NCBI GenBank assembly: GCA_950295325.1
Contig: OX485803.1
Location: 41,059,554-41,123,553 of the forward strand
DNA: 64,000 bases
Source of the DNA: Polytrichum commune
Taxonomy: Eukaryota > Streptophyta > Polytrichopsida > Polytrichales > Polytrichaceae
Reading direction: 5' to 3'
A program made the translations under genes and the position numbers. How positions within the stretch are numbered: position 1 is the stretch's first letter; each line of letters opens with the position of its first letter. The notes below the pieces were generated by a model that saw only the letters and a list, made by a program, of their open reading frames with translations, did not search any database and had not been told where the DNA came from. This document shows positions 14,090 through 27,600 of this stretch, one piece after another.

Positions 14090-14732
14090 CGTCTCATAAC
14101 ACCTACCAAGGGGTAATGAGTGAAAGCATACCCTGTATATGTTCGTTATTGGTTCATCCCCATATAAGTTCACTACATTGTTTTGAAGCCTCCAGCCCCG
14201 GTTCATGGGTTAATTTGGGTTTTGAAAGGAATGTATGATCTTTACAAGAACAACCACCATTTTCACAATCCCATTGAAAAAATGGTATGAACATTCACCC
14301 AACATATGTCATCGCGGGTGCAGTAAAAACCTATCCCTTTTGAGGTTCATTGTTGATTCGTACTAAATTGAATAATTCAAGGTCTCTAACCTCAATTTAA
14401 CTAGACTAATTCAAGGCCCATGATGCTAATTCCAATGTTATATATAGGACTTATATCTAGTTATACCATCATGCTTGGGCAGCTTCAATGAGAGTTGTAT
14501 CATCTCAAAGGTTACCAAGTGTTTTAGATTTTGACATTTTTCTAAATATTCAAGGATATTGTTGAAAGAAAAAATGGTATTTGGATTTTTCAAAATAGAG
14601 TAAAGGTTTGAATCTAGACTTTGAAGCCCCTTTCACCTTTAAGTTACTTGAGTGGCACAAATCCTTGCCCGTTCTCATGCATGGAATACATTGCCCATAG
14701 TTCATTCTACATACAAGTCTTATTGCCGTTGG

Positions 14733-14985
14733 GCTCATGCCCTCGTGAGTGTGCCTCTCATACATCCAACATTTAAAAGCCCTCAAATAGTGTGCAATTC
14801 ACATGTTGTTGTTTTCTTTTTATGCCATGATTTGCTTTAGAGACCATGAATTAGTGTAGTCCAAGTCATTTGAGATGAATTGGCCACAACCTTGTAAACT
14901 CAGGTCCCAACTTTTTTAATGTTGGATGGATGAGAGGTACGCTCATATGTGATAATTTTCCTCTCTCCCCTCGTGAGGTACTTAG
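14733..14985. mobile_element. MITE of the CTCTC-ended family, copy 1 (diverged)
   Basis: The right end (14922-14982) reads TTGGATGGATGAGAGGTACG followed by a TATGTGATAATT-like block and CCTCTCTCC. The left end near 14736-14777 is a degraded inverted match (GCCTCTCATACATCCAACAT). The inside shares a 'TAGTCCAAGTCATTTGA' word with copy 4 near 32384. The same terminal sequence occurs at 22424-22656, 31645-32170 and 32250-32733. Confidence 0.45.
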
Positions 14986-15263
14986 ATGTCAACAACGCTC
15001 GATGTTTTTACGTTTATGCCTCAAGAATTTTCTTTTGCACAAGTGCATCATTTGTTTAAAAAATGTGTAGGAAGAAGATAGAATCGATTGCATATTGCGT
15101 CTACGAGACGATAATGTACACCTTAAAATCAAAGATGTGTTATGAAATTCAAGTTAACATACGCAAAGAAGTTAAGCACAACGATTCTTACAGCACATTA
15201 ACATGGTTGAACTCGTGATATCTATTTGACATTTACATTCAAAAAAATTGGAGTCAAAAAGGA

Positions 15264-15413
15264 CGATGAAGACACGACATGTGGTCACGTGACCTGTCAA
15301 AATTTGATTTTTCTTCACACAAATCCAAAATATCAGTTCTAACCCTCCCTTTTGGTTATGATAGGAGAAAAAAAAATCGAAGTTTTGATAGGTCATGTGA
15401 CCACCCAACACAT
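15264..15413. mobile_element. Foldback element, about 150 bp
   Basis: The left arm 15281-15313 (GTGGTCACGTGACCTGTCAA then AATTTGATTTTTC) and right arm 15366-15404 are inverted complements with few mismatches. Weaker matching extends a further 15 bases outward. The loop is about 50 bases. Transcribed, this would fold into a long hairpin. It is probably a small DNA-transposon relic. Confidence 0.6.
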
Positions 15414-17297
15414 CATTGTGGTTGATTTAACAACCTCCCTTTAAATAGTATGACTTGTAACAAAGTATCCTTTGATATTTGAAGACTCCAAAGCATAAAC
15501 ATTTGGTAATTAGAACGCTACAAGACATTTGATGCAACCGGTCTAGAAACTCCGGTACGATAGAAAAGAAAACAACAAACTTTGTATAGCCAAATTTTCA
15601 TACTTTGAAGTGGCATAAAAATAACATAATCAACCCATTCTTATTTTCTATCAATTCTAAAAGGGATAAGCAGTTAAAGCTATTGCATTTTAGGAATCAT
15701 AGAAACAAAGTTCCCATAGAACATAGGCAATTCTTAGAATGCTATAATATCCATCAACATGAGTTGTCTTTTAACCACTAGAAAATCTAAAATAAAACAT
15801 CAGTTTTGGGACTATGTAGTGTCCATGTTACACTCATTTTTGCAATTTATTAGAGTCATCCGTAAAGTCTCTCAAAGAGTGACAAAACCGTTGGTTTCGT
15901 CCTTCTTTGAGAAAACTTTATATTAAGAGTTGGTTAGCTTGTCATACATTTGGAGCCTGTTTCGAAGGTTGGGTGAAACTTTTGAAACCTCGTTTTTCCA
16001 CCTGTTAACACTTTGGAAAACAATTAGGATTTAAAACAGGGTGTGTGCGTGGGACCCATTGTCCTAAATTCTGGATCCGCCTAAGCAAGGCTAGCTTGAG
16101 CCACCCATCCTAGTAGGACAAGCTAGCTAAATGGTTTTTAATAGACTGCCACCACTCCATATGTGTGGTAATTTAAGCATTAAACGAATTTGAGTGACTT
16201 TGTGTTGATTCTCGTAAACTCAAGGTTCAAGACTAAACCCATGGTTTCATCAACTTTACTATACAAATATCTTTGTTACATCATGATTTGAGGTTTGTGT
16301 GGGCTGCATGTTTGTTCTACTATTCATTTCAAAGTGAATCTAAAGATATTCTCAATAACCCAACTTCTCAATTTTATGGATGGATGCATCGATACACTTC
16401 TAATCAACCTAAATTAAATGAAAAAGAAGTGAACCTACAACAACTACTTTAATGTCATGATATTATATATCATTAATTCAACATATATGTATAGACATTA
16501 AAGATACATAATCAATTGACTTAGAAAGATGAAAGTTAAAAACAATTGTTGTAATATTATCAACATAGTCTTTGCATATTCTAGCAAAGAATCCTACAAC
16601 ACGATTCAACATGCTGTAATTATGGATTGGGACTCCATCTAATTTTACCTAAATATCAACTCTAGCCTGCAATCTCATAGTATCAATTTTTTTGTGGTTT
16701 TGTTTGTATGCTTGATGACTTCACCATACCTTTTACTAAGGAATCTTACCAATATGATCCTTGAGAGCAAGACAAGTGGTTCTTGGATTTGAATATGCAT
16801 CCGCATCCAAGAACGAAAAATATCCTCCATATTGGATGCGGATGTAGATCTAGGACACCACATCCACTCACTGCCTATATTTAGGCTAAATTATTACAAC
16901 GTGTCATTATTTACTACAGTAATACATGATATTTTGATACCAATACAAAAAAATTCCCATCCAAATTCCAAAGCTTTAAATAACAAATTAAGGCAAACAA
17001 AAATCGCAATATCTTTTGATATTAGATGTTCACAAACTTCATGTGAAAATTAAAAAAATTCACATGTCCATGAATAGGGGTGAATAGGGCATAGTTATAT
17101 TAGTAAAGAGTGTTTATTGTTCTACAAATTAGGTCCATAATTTTATTGGGATATGTGGTTGCAAGTATTCTATGTATGTTCCACGAAGCGTTTCGAGTGG
17201 GTCTCAACAACCAATTTAGAGCCACGGCATCGTCAAAAAACCAAGGAGATTTTTGAGGGATTTCAACAAGGTAGGAGAAACAAAAATGGTGAATAAC

Positions 17298-17633
17298 CAC
17301 TACACTACATAGGATATTTAGTGTTTGATACACTAAATACGAACACATACACTAAATATCAATAAAACTTATGAAAGTAAGTAACCTTAAAAGTAAACTC
17401 AAATACTAATTATCAACTATGGTAATATGTGGAAGTTACTTGTTTAAATTTAGAGTTAGTAAGAATACGAAAAAAAATTAACCATGATAAAAGGAGAATT
17501 CCAATATATCTTCTAGCACACCTTCTAACACTAATTGTCAATAAAATTAAAAATCAGTGTTGAGCAAGGTAGGGTGGTAACAACATTAAATATAATCAAG
17601 CATTAAATATCCTATTTAGTGTATTGGTGCACT
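17298..17633. mobile_element. Possible MITE with TTTAGTGT ends
   Basis: The left end CACTACACTACATAGGATAT is mirrored by the right-end block CATTAAATATCCTATTTAGT (inverted core ATAGGATATTTA). The ends also resemble those of the larger element at 18086. The match is short and imperfect, so this is tentative. Confidence 0.3.
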
Positions 17634-18085
17634 AGACTAGAAGTGGAATGATTCTTGCATGGACACAAAATGGCTAGTTATAAAAATGATGGCCCAAAAA
17701 GGATGCAGTGATATGTGGGACGTATCGATTGGGTGGATAGGTGTTGTTTCACACCACTTGCGATCACTTTTGGGTGCTACTTGAGTTGATTGTTTTGTGT
17801 GCATTCATATGCAGAGTAGGATATTTTGATGCTCAAATTAAGGAGCCTCTAGTGTACAAGTTTGACTTACTTGTATCTTTGAGAAAATGTGACTAATTAT
17901 TTACATACAACAAAATTATGAAACAACTTGCATTCCTCATCATTTCCTCTATCCCATCTCTGGAAAATATTGAACAAATTTCAAGCCACTCATTTTGGCC
18001 GAATCAACCCATTTTTCATCGTTTTCCATATATCTACCTTAGAGAGCCCTCAATGGTAGTTGTTCAAACCGTACATAATCAATTG

Positions 18086-18600
18086 CACTACACCATTCAT
18101 GGTGTTTAATGTCACATACGTCATAGTGTCACTTACCCTATTTTGAGGCGTATGCTAGGTTACACTAATGATCGACAACTTCAACATTAGTATTGCCACT
18201 TGGCAACATTAGGCGTTCAAATGCACTTATTTATATTTGGGCATGAGTGTGTGCAATGGTATTATGAGGTGCTTATGCTGCACAATGACACTTGGCATTG
18301 GTATGCTCAAGAATATCTTCCTCTTGCATACCAAACTATAAACACATAACATTGGGCGTTAGTATGCTCACTAATAATTTTCGTTTTGCATACTAAACGC
18401 AAAACTATCATTTCAAGTATCCCAATGTGCTACGCTAAATATCACAATGTAAATAATCTTTCACTTGAAAAAGTTACTCAAGTTGACAAAATAGTATCAT
18501 GCTAAGAATTAGTAGACATGACACTTTGAGACATGTAAACATCTAGTTTAGACCCTTTGCAAATAGTATATGTGACACTAAATACCCAAAATAGTGTAGG
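18086..18600 (+). mobile_element. CACTA-type MITE, copy A
   Basis: The element starts CACTACACCATTCATGGTGT and ends with the inverted form GACACTAAATACCCAAAATA then GTGTAG. A second copy in opposite orientation lies at 46414-46940, with shared internal words (for example CCTATTTTGAGGC, GTTACACTAATGATC, ACACTTGG). Length is about 515 bp with no open frame. CACTACA ends are typical of the CACTA (En/Spm) superfamily; the assignment to that superfamily is inference. Confidence 0.6.
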
Positions 18601-19063
18601 AAGAATTATGCTTTGTAATATCAAATAATTTTGTACATGGAATGGAAAGTGCAAATCAAAAGGAACTTAGAAAGATGCAAATTGGCATAAAGTAAACCAC
18701 ATCGGTTATATTCTCCAATAATACCAACCCTCCAAAAGTACTTGCCATGCTTCAAATAAAGTACAACAAAGTTTTTCCTTACCGTAACTTAATTTTGTTA
18801 TCATAGGCCAAAATCGTGACCTACTATCCAACTAAGTTACAAAGAGTGCAACGCATGGTTATTTCCCATTTTGGCAGTTGTGATGCAAGACTAACTCTAA
18901 TCAATGATACACCCCAAAGGGGGGGGGGACTATTGCCTCCAAAGCAAAGAGGTCATTCCTACAACAAGCCAAAGATGTGTGATATCCTTTCTTCTTCATT
19001 TTAACTTCATCGACTATAATTCTAGAGGAGCCAATTTGTTTTTTCCTATTTGTTCTAAAATGC

Positions 19064-21600
19064 TTACATTTGGTCCACAAATCCGGTGGGTTGCTTCAAG
19101 GGGAAGAAAATGTTGGATTTTCGATAGAATGTGTCCCTCACTATGGGTTTCCTGGCATGAGCAGGTTTTGCGTAACTAGCCGTAGCTGCCGTGCTTCCAT
19201 ACTCATCTGCAAAAGTCCGATAGTCTCCACTTTCCTACACACACAAAATTATACACTAAACATTGAGAGAGAGAGAGAGAGAGAGAGATCACCTTGATCA
19301 TAGTCGTGAGCTCATATGTGAACTCAAGATGGCTTTACAAAATAGGGGCAATTGGAACATGTGCTATTGCCTCATGTCAGCAGTCATCCCTTTTGCTATC
19401 CATGTGCAGAGGGACGTGGGGAAAAATCCATGTTTATGTGTATACCATGTGTTTAGGTGAGAATTATGGTGACAATGTGTCTAAATTGGTTTCAAGAAAA
19501 CGATCGACCAACAAGAATATCACAACTACTCTCCAAGCTAAACACATCATCATGCCAATCAAGAATTGTCAAGTAAAGAAAAGAAACAATATGTTCTTAA
19601 GAATGATAGGCTACACGGAGGGTTTGGAGAATATAATTGAATTTGAAGGATAATTTTAATTTTCTTTTGTTCAAATACCTTTTTGAGCTCGGGATTATTG
19701 GCGCAATACGCGATTTGATGATGGCAATAGTATGTTTGCTTGTGGCATTTATGGCAATGGGCTGTTGTGGATAGCCCCGCTTTCCCCACATCGTAAACAA
19801 ATTTGGGTCCATCAAACTGCAACAAGATTATGATCTCCTAGTCAAATAAAATATGAAGACATTACACACTTATGAATACAATAACTTATAATGGACTACC
19901 TCAAGAAAAACACAATACCAACATGGCTACTGCCGTGCACATGTGGTGCCCAAAGATGCCATTGTAACGCTAGGTTTAAACCTGACATACTGTGTGACAT
20001 AGGCCACCCCTTGCAACCACCCCTCATCAAAACCCCATACACCTAAACTCACCATACAGTTCATAGAATTTGTTGTAGAAGCCCTCGACAAGAAAACTAC
20101 AAAGTATCAACCGCTCATCAATAACATCACAACAAGAGAATGGAATGTAGCCCCACTCATGGTCTTAGTTACAGGCGCAAAAGCCACAACACACATCTCA
20201 TCAATGAAAAGCTTGGAAATAAAACTTAAACTCCATGTTATGAAAATCAATAGTACGTTCAAACAAATCAACATAATTGCCACACAATATGCACATTCTA
20301 TACTAGTCCGTAAACGAATACTAGAGAACCGACAGCCTATCACAAACCTCCAAAACCCGCCATAGAACTAATTTTCTCTATACCATACTCTCTAAATGGT
20401 ACTTTGTTCTCAAATGATTTCTACTAATGATGGTTACATGCTTCCAGTTACTGTTAATGACTATTAGTTACCAAATGTAATGTCTACTCCATGTAAAGAG
20501 TGGAGTAGTTTCACATCTAATGTCATTGTCCAAGGATGTTTTATGAACATACACTTTATTCACTCCAACCTCCTTTGGAGACCATAATTCTTCTTCTCCT
20601 AATCAATTTCTTACTACAAAACATTAAGTCATTTTTCTACAACATCCTTGTTTTTACTTATGTGTAGAATGCACACCGGACCAATTTTGTAAGGGAAAGA
20701 AGGGCAGATTCCGAGTCCAAAGATAGGAAACACAAATTTTCCGTCCTTTCTCATGGATGGAATCGCCATAAACATTCAACCATTCATACAAGTTGTTGGA
20801 TGAGATTCCCAAATTTTGGATGAATGTGTCCATATTCAGTCAATATTATGTATGATTTAATACACACATGGTTTCATGACTCGGATTGTTGTCGCCAGTA
20901 TGACTTTCTTGAAAATTGTGAGAAAAAAAAGCATTGACTCACAAAATAAATATTTTTCAAAGTTCTCAATTCAAATTAATCTTCTTATCAAGCCACACAT
21001 GCGTTGTCAAAGTCAACTGAATTTGCTTTTGCCCGGGACATCTTTAGGACATTATTATGCATGAGGTAAATACATACTAAAATCAATTCCCCAATATGTA
21101 TGTATGTATGCATTCATTTATTTATCCTAAAATCTTGCAAAATAAGTACATAAATGTCCACCATCTTAATATAACGTCTTTGTGATAATTTTGGGGTAAT
21201 CCATCAATAAAAAACTGAAGTTTGACCCTTTAATGTGTTACTCATACATACTTTCAAGAAGACATATTTTGGTGCATTGGAATCTTTTGTCAACTGCTAA
21301 CGATGATCAATTAAGACTTATGGATATAACATTGGCCGTTTGACACACACTCAACGATTAGGGCCATTTGACACACTTGGCCAAGGGCCACGAGAGGGAA
21401 AATAAAATGATTTAGGGTTTCTCGTGGTCATGTTTGATCTTCTAAAGATCCCGACCAAGAAACATCCACAACACATTTTATAAGCTTTGCTCACATGGCA
21501 TAGTGTAACACCGACTTAGACCACGACGTGGTGTTTTAATGAAATTAAAACAAAAGGAACCTAAAATACAAATAGGATAAATATGTATATTCAAAAAGTT

Positions 21601-21632
<32 letters not shown>

Positions 21633-24600
21633 ATATATCTTATATGATCACCCTCGTTTTTGGATGAGATAACTCTTGCCACAAAATCTAGGTGACCACT
21701 AGACATTATCCATTTTTGGACATGTAGGATTCCATGAAACTCTCTCATTCATTGTATGACATGCTCGCCTATGGTGACTTTTAATTTGAGTGACCTTGTG
21801 TAAAAATAAAGGAGGATTGCCACTCATTTCTCAACCACTGAGAGATAGTAGGAAACGGTGGTTGTGGTTATTGATCATCAATGTAAACTTGGCCCTTAAA
21901 GTGATGGTTTTAGTATCGTCAAGTTGCCTTACACAAATAATTTTATAGGGGTTTATACTATGTATGGTAAACATTGTGGGTCACACCATAAACGAGGAAA
22001 CCAACACTAAAAACAACATGGATATTATTATGGGTGCATATTGTATATAACATTGGAGGTTTGCATCGTAGGCCACAAAATTCCTATTGGATGGAAAATA
22101 GTGTGCATTTTAGACACTTTCAACAAAGTGGGATCCATTTCATACCCATCCTATGTAGGTAGTTTCGAATCTACGATTCAAGAGTTTACTTTATTTTCAA
22201 AAACTCCAACAAAAATTAAACTCACCAAGAAATAGTCCTAACATTAGTTGTCTACAAATAAAAGCTTGTAACTTCAATCATATTATAGAATAATATTGTT
22301 CCATTGAAGCCGTGGATAGGACAAGTATGTATGTGGAGAGATTGTTGGAGAAACAAATATCTCAAGTCTATGGTTTCATGCTATTTTAACATTTGATGAT
22401 GTATAATGTGGGCCACACTAGGAGGGAGAGAGGGAATTATTGCATACGAGCATACCTCTCATCCATCCAATGCAAAAAACTCGACCCCCAATATGTGTGC
22501 TGCCTATTCGTCTTAGACAATCTCGGGTAGATTAGTCTGGGTCTTCAAAGCTAATTCTAATATCACATCAACTGAAACAAGCAACCTCCATGATGCATGC
22601 TATTTAAAGGCTTGGATGGATGAGAGGTACACTCGTATGTGATAATTCCCTCTACCCAGCACACTATAGTGTATCAAAGGGTAAGTCACGCTACTATAAA
22701 GTACATGTGCCCACACTACTCACCGTAAATAGTGTGGCTAGTGCACGTGAAACCACTCTCTTCCAAAAATGCCGATGAAGGAAATGATTTGAGGAATAGG
22801 GCGACCCCAATAATAATTGAGTGCATGATGGAATGCGGTTGAGATTGAACGAAACGTTCATTGCCAAGGGCAACAATTATGAACACTTTTAGGCGATTAA
22901 ACTTGTGTGTTGTGGGCCCTCATGTGGACTCGGCTAGAACTCCTTGCCCTTTTCTTGAAAGAGTCCTCAGGTTCAATATTTGTTGTTCGTATTGTGTTGA
23001 AGGTCGCCATGCATAGAGCAAGCACCGCCAAAAGGGCTCATGGGTACGTTCAAGGTGGAACCACATAGGAATCCGTACTAAAGGAATATGTGGGTGGGGC
23101 CGATTTAATGAATGAAATTGGAGGAACGACAAGGACTCCAAAGTCATGCCCACGGCCACACTAAATATGGCGGTGAGTGTCATATGGTATATGGGGTCAT
23201 CGTGGTAACTTTTCTAATGACATTCCTAGGGAACCGGACGATAAGTATTTGTCGATGGATGATTGAATGTTGGATGAAACCCATGCCAATCATTGAAACA
23301 AAGTTTGGTGTGTGACAAAATTATCGTTATAGATGATATGAGTTTTGGATGAAAAATTGTCTTGAGAAGCGACAATATTGGCAACGTTGTAAATCTAAAA
23401 TGCCTTGGTTTTTTTTGTCTTAAACATGCAATGACAAATATTGTTAGGTTTTGCGTTTAGTGTTGGTGACACTACATGGGTGGTTCACGATTAGTTTTGA
23501 GCAAGACAAATAAAATTGGTGACACTAAATACAATGTTTAGTGTAGCCACCCACCTCTTTGAGTTCAGCCCCTACCATTCTTACCAAGGTAAAGGGGGTT
23601 TAGTTTAGTAAAAACATGACCCCCATAGGGTGTGTGGTTTATTCATCTCGAGTGATACCCTCTATATTAATTTGGAGCTTCTAATACTATTTAAGTGTCG
23701 AATATTGTTAAAAAAGAGGAATCTATTTGATATTATAGAATTGCTCGTGTTTTCACCTCAGGTCATAGTGGTGGGGCCCAACTCAAAGAGGTGGGTGTCT
23801 AGCCTTGGCCCAAAGTTGTGGATTGAGTGGTCATCACAAACTTCAAAGGGTGATTGATGTGTAGCATAATTAGAGGTGGCTCGCATGGGATCCCAAGTCC
23901 TTAGTCCGAAGCCACTTGAGGTCAATCCTTTCAATCTCAACCGTTGAGAGCATGGGCATTGGGACTTACCACTTCACACGGGGTCCCAAGTTCTAGGTCC
24001 CAAGTATGACATGAATGCCTACATGGCCATACTTTTTGGAGGTGAGGCTTGGAGCTTGTGTTGAGAATTGGGTTGAGCAAAAAGTTAGACCCAACTCTTG
24101 ACACAAGCACCGCAACTTTGTTTCCATAGAATAATCAAGATCGAGATCAATGAGTATTTAGCCATATTTTAATGCGTTTTTTAAGGCTCAACAGTTGGGA
24201 CTTTGCCTCCATGTTGGGACTTGCTAATATGAGTGGGACTCGGGTTCCAATACGAATCGGCCCTTAGTTTATGATACAATTCTTTTGTACAAGTACAATG
24301 TGCCACATTATATAAGAAAAACAAGCAATTGATGATTCACATCAACATTTATATATTTATATATTATAAATCATGTGCTTCCGGAAGTTTGTGAGGATTT
24401 AGGATGTGTTTTGGTAGTGCATTAAGGTATGTAGTCCTAAAGTAGTGTGTGGTCTTAAATAGTTTCTAGCACATAATAATATCTTTGAGTATGAAATGTA
24501 CATATATGAAAGAAAACCATTTAAGAAAATCTATGAGCATCATAAGAAATTCACTTTCATTTCAAAAATAGCAAGACCAACTCTCATGCTCCTCATTTGG

Positions 24601-27600
24601 ACTCGCTAATATCTTCATGTAAGTTTTCTTGGATTGCCAAACCCTTACATATCTTGGAATGTTGGGAGTGTCCACTTTAGGCACACTTACCTTACGTAGC
24701 AAACTAACAACCATTGTTTTTTCACCACTATGTTTTGTCAATGTGCAAAGTTTTAGTGCCAGTGTACACTATAGCTTGAGGGCCCTTGACATGTGATGTG
24801 CAAATTATGTGATTGGTCTGAGCTCATTTTACACTAGATATTGAAGGCACAAGGGACCAAAGAAATTCAAATGGATGAGAATCCTACATGATGTCCTTAC
24901 ATGACAACAAGTAATAATGTTTCATGGTCTACTGGATATTGTGAGGCTCATCAAAAGCATGTGGGTCAAACCCAAAAAAAAACTAGGGGTTGTGGCAATC
25001 GATTGAATTGCCATTGGCTTCTAAGACAATTATATTGCCAAATGGGGACCCAAACCCTAACATATGTTGCAGTCCTTGTGACGCGGTACATTTTCTCTCT
25101 ACACTAAACTTCTCAAGGGCCCATCCATTACAAAATTGGATTTCCGTTGTCCACAGCATGAGTTTTAGATGATTTTCAAGGACCCTTAGATTGTCGTGGT
25201 CACAACTCTTGGTTTGTGTTTAAGGCACCCATGATTACGTAGTACCATAACAACTTCGACGCTGCTCAATTCAATTGAGGTGGACGTGCTTACCTTGATT
25301 CAAGTACTAATCTTATTCATACACCTACATTTGAGTGGCACGTGGTTTGGTGCAGCTCCAAAAACGGATACAAAAAAAACATGTGTTGAAAAGAGATCGG
25401 ATTACGTGCTCAAACTCTGATAACCATTATTAGACGCAATAGTCTACATAGCTGAGTTAACCTATATGACCATTGAATACAATAATCTCCACTTTGTAAT
25501 GAATAAAAAATACATATGAGCCCCAAACTCATGATGAGGAAAGCGGCTATGGCCTCGATTTGGATTTGCTAATCATGTTGCACTAATGTCGTATTTCATA
25601 TCTTAAGAGCAATGGCTAGCGTGAAAAGTAGCCATTTAAGACCCATCTATCTTATGAAGTATAACTTGGTTTGTTAGGGTTTAGGATGATTATGGACAAG
25701 GGGAAGAGATGATACTCTTGTAGGTTTCCTTGTTCCAATTTCCGGATACTTTGCCGCCAAGGCCTTCATCTTCTCGGCCATCATCTCCAACGATTTCTTG
25801 GCAAACTTGTCGTCCATCTGTATAATTATCACACACCCTAGAAAATTATCACCCACTAATTCTTCAAGGAATTATGAATGGCTCCAATCAAGTTAAAATT
25901 GCAAGAGGATGGGGTGTGAGAAGCTCGAGCTCGAGCTCCCCTTGGCATTTAGGGGATAATAAGCATGATGGAAGAGGAAAATGAGAGTTTAAATGTACAC
26001 TTTGTATACCCAAAACTAACATTGTATACCCAAAACCAACTCTATGTATCAAAATTGTATGTTGGTTTGGGAGTTTGAGATGTACAATTGTGGCACACAA
26101 TGTGGGTGACTATTGTATGTTATGATATTGAACTATAATTCAAGGTAGTGGTCGGACAACTATCTCCAAGAAGGCAAGTAATGCGGCTCATGTTGATTAT
26201 TTCCTCATGATTATTTCATTAATAATAATTGAACCGGTTAGTGTTTATAATTTAATGTGAGTTTTACATAATTATCATGTCCCACGCTAAGAAGACTATA
26301 TAATGTAGTTAGTACAATACCTTGAGCTGAGTGCGGTATTGCTCTGTGCGACAAACATTGCTGAACTCGTCGGTTTTAGAGAAGTCGGAGCTCAAGAAAC
26401 CCTTGTAGCGCTCCGGTTGCGATTGCAAGTACATGTTCCGGTCGATGTAGAGGTCTCCCTACCATACACGATGGTAATATAACATTGGGTCAGTCTCCTA
26501 ACACCTACTCAAGGGGTAATAGTAAAAGTTGTCTCCTAGATAATCATTGTCCATTCATCCTAATTTAATTCTCTATACTAACTCAAGATCTTTGACCTTG
26601 ATTTTGGAGTTAATATACCCAAATTTAAAAAAATGAACGTACTTTACAAATAGTAATACAAATTTTCACCCTCCCCTTCCCCCGGTTCGTCTTCTCACTC
26701 GGTATGTGATTTGAACATTCACCCACATAATATAACAAAGAAGAAGAACCATATTCATTAGTTACATGTATGAGCAACTACCTCAACCCACTGCAAACTA
26801 TTCATGGGTTAAGTTAGTTAAAACATAAATGACTTTGCTTGGAAAAAAAAGTGCATTCTCATGAAATTGGTATAACATTGTGTAACTCCGAATAGTAACA
26901 CACACTAAATGGAATAATCAATGTAGTTCCCAAGTTATCTTATTACCACAAGAAACTTTGGGGATCTTTCCACCTCGGGAAAACATGCGGTGAGGTTGAC
27001 AAGACTTGGTGGATGATGGTATCCCGTGTTTTGACCATTTTACCACACGTGAATTCCCTAGGTGGTAAATTGCCCAAAGTTCCATGTGTGCTCACAAGGG
27101 GAGTCACTATGGGAAAGTGGACAAAACTTGGTGGATGGAGGCTCGTTCACCAACTTTTGTCCACTTTATAATGTTGTTTTTCCCATGGTGATCAAGTCAC
27201 CAATCTTCCACGTGTGACTCTTCATTCCCTGTGTGTATAAGGGAGGACACGTGGTAAAGTGGACAAAACCTGGTGCATGGACAAATCTCGGTAGATAGAG
27301 GCCCATTTACCAGATGTAAAGAAGAGAATTAATGACTTTGATATTGCCACTGGCAGAACTTGGAAGACTAAAACACACATAAATAAAATCTTTTAACTAG
27401 AATAAAACTTCCATCCATACAATCGAATTTATCATAAGAAGTGGCGACTTTTGTTACTAATCTTCTGCATCGGGTTGAATTGCTTTAGACGAATCTTGGA
27501 CATATATTTTTGTTTCGACCTTTAGGGGTTGTATATAGAGTTCCATATCATCCACCGAGTAAACCTTGAGTTCAATACTTGTTAGGAGCTGGAACAAAAG

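Larger units (their letters stand above)
13381..19063. other. AT-rich intergenic region with several small inverted-repeat elements
   Basis: No gene found. The region is made of foldback and MITE-like units (separate entries at 13681, 14733, 15264, 17298 and 18086) and AT-rich filler. The segment 14090-14420 shares wording with 26480-26620 (a CACCTAC..AAGGGGTAAT block followed by 'actaa..caagatct..gacctt'), so it is a dispersed repeat too. A minus-strand stretch around 17170-17270 contains a protein-like frame (EIPQKSPWFFDDAVALNW) but has no convincing splice sites. Confidence 0.5.

Noticed and set aside
22694-23315. Several 60-87 residue frames on both strands and a protein-like 'REPDDKYLSMDD' patch near 23230.
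   Set aside because: Short, overlapping, without splice partners. It may be a transposon pol remnant, but I cannot support it.
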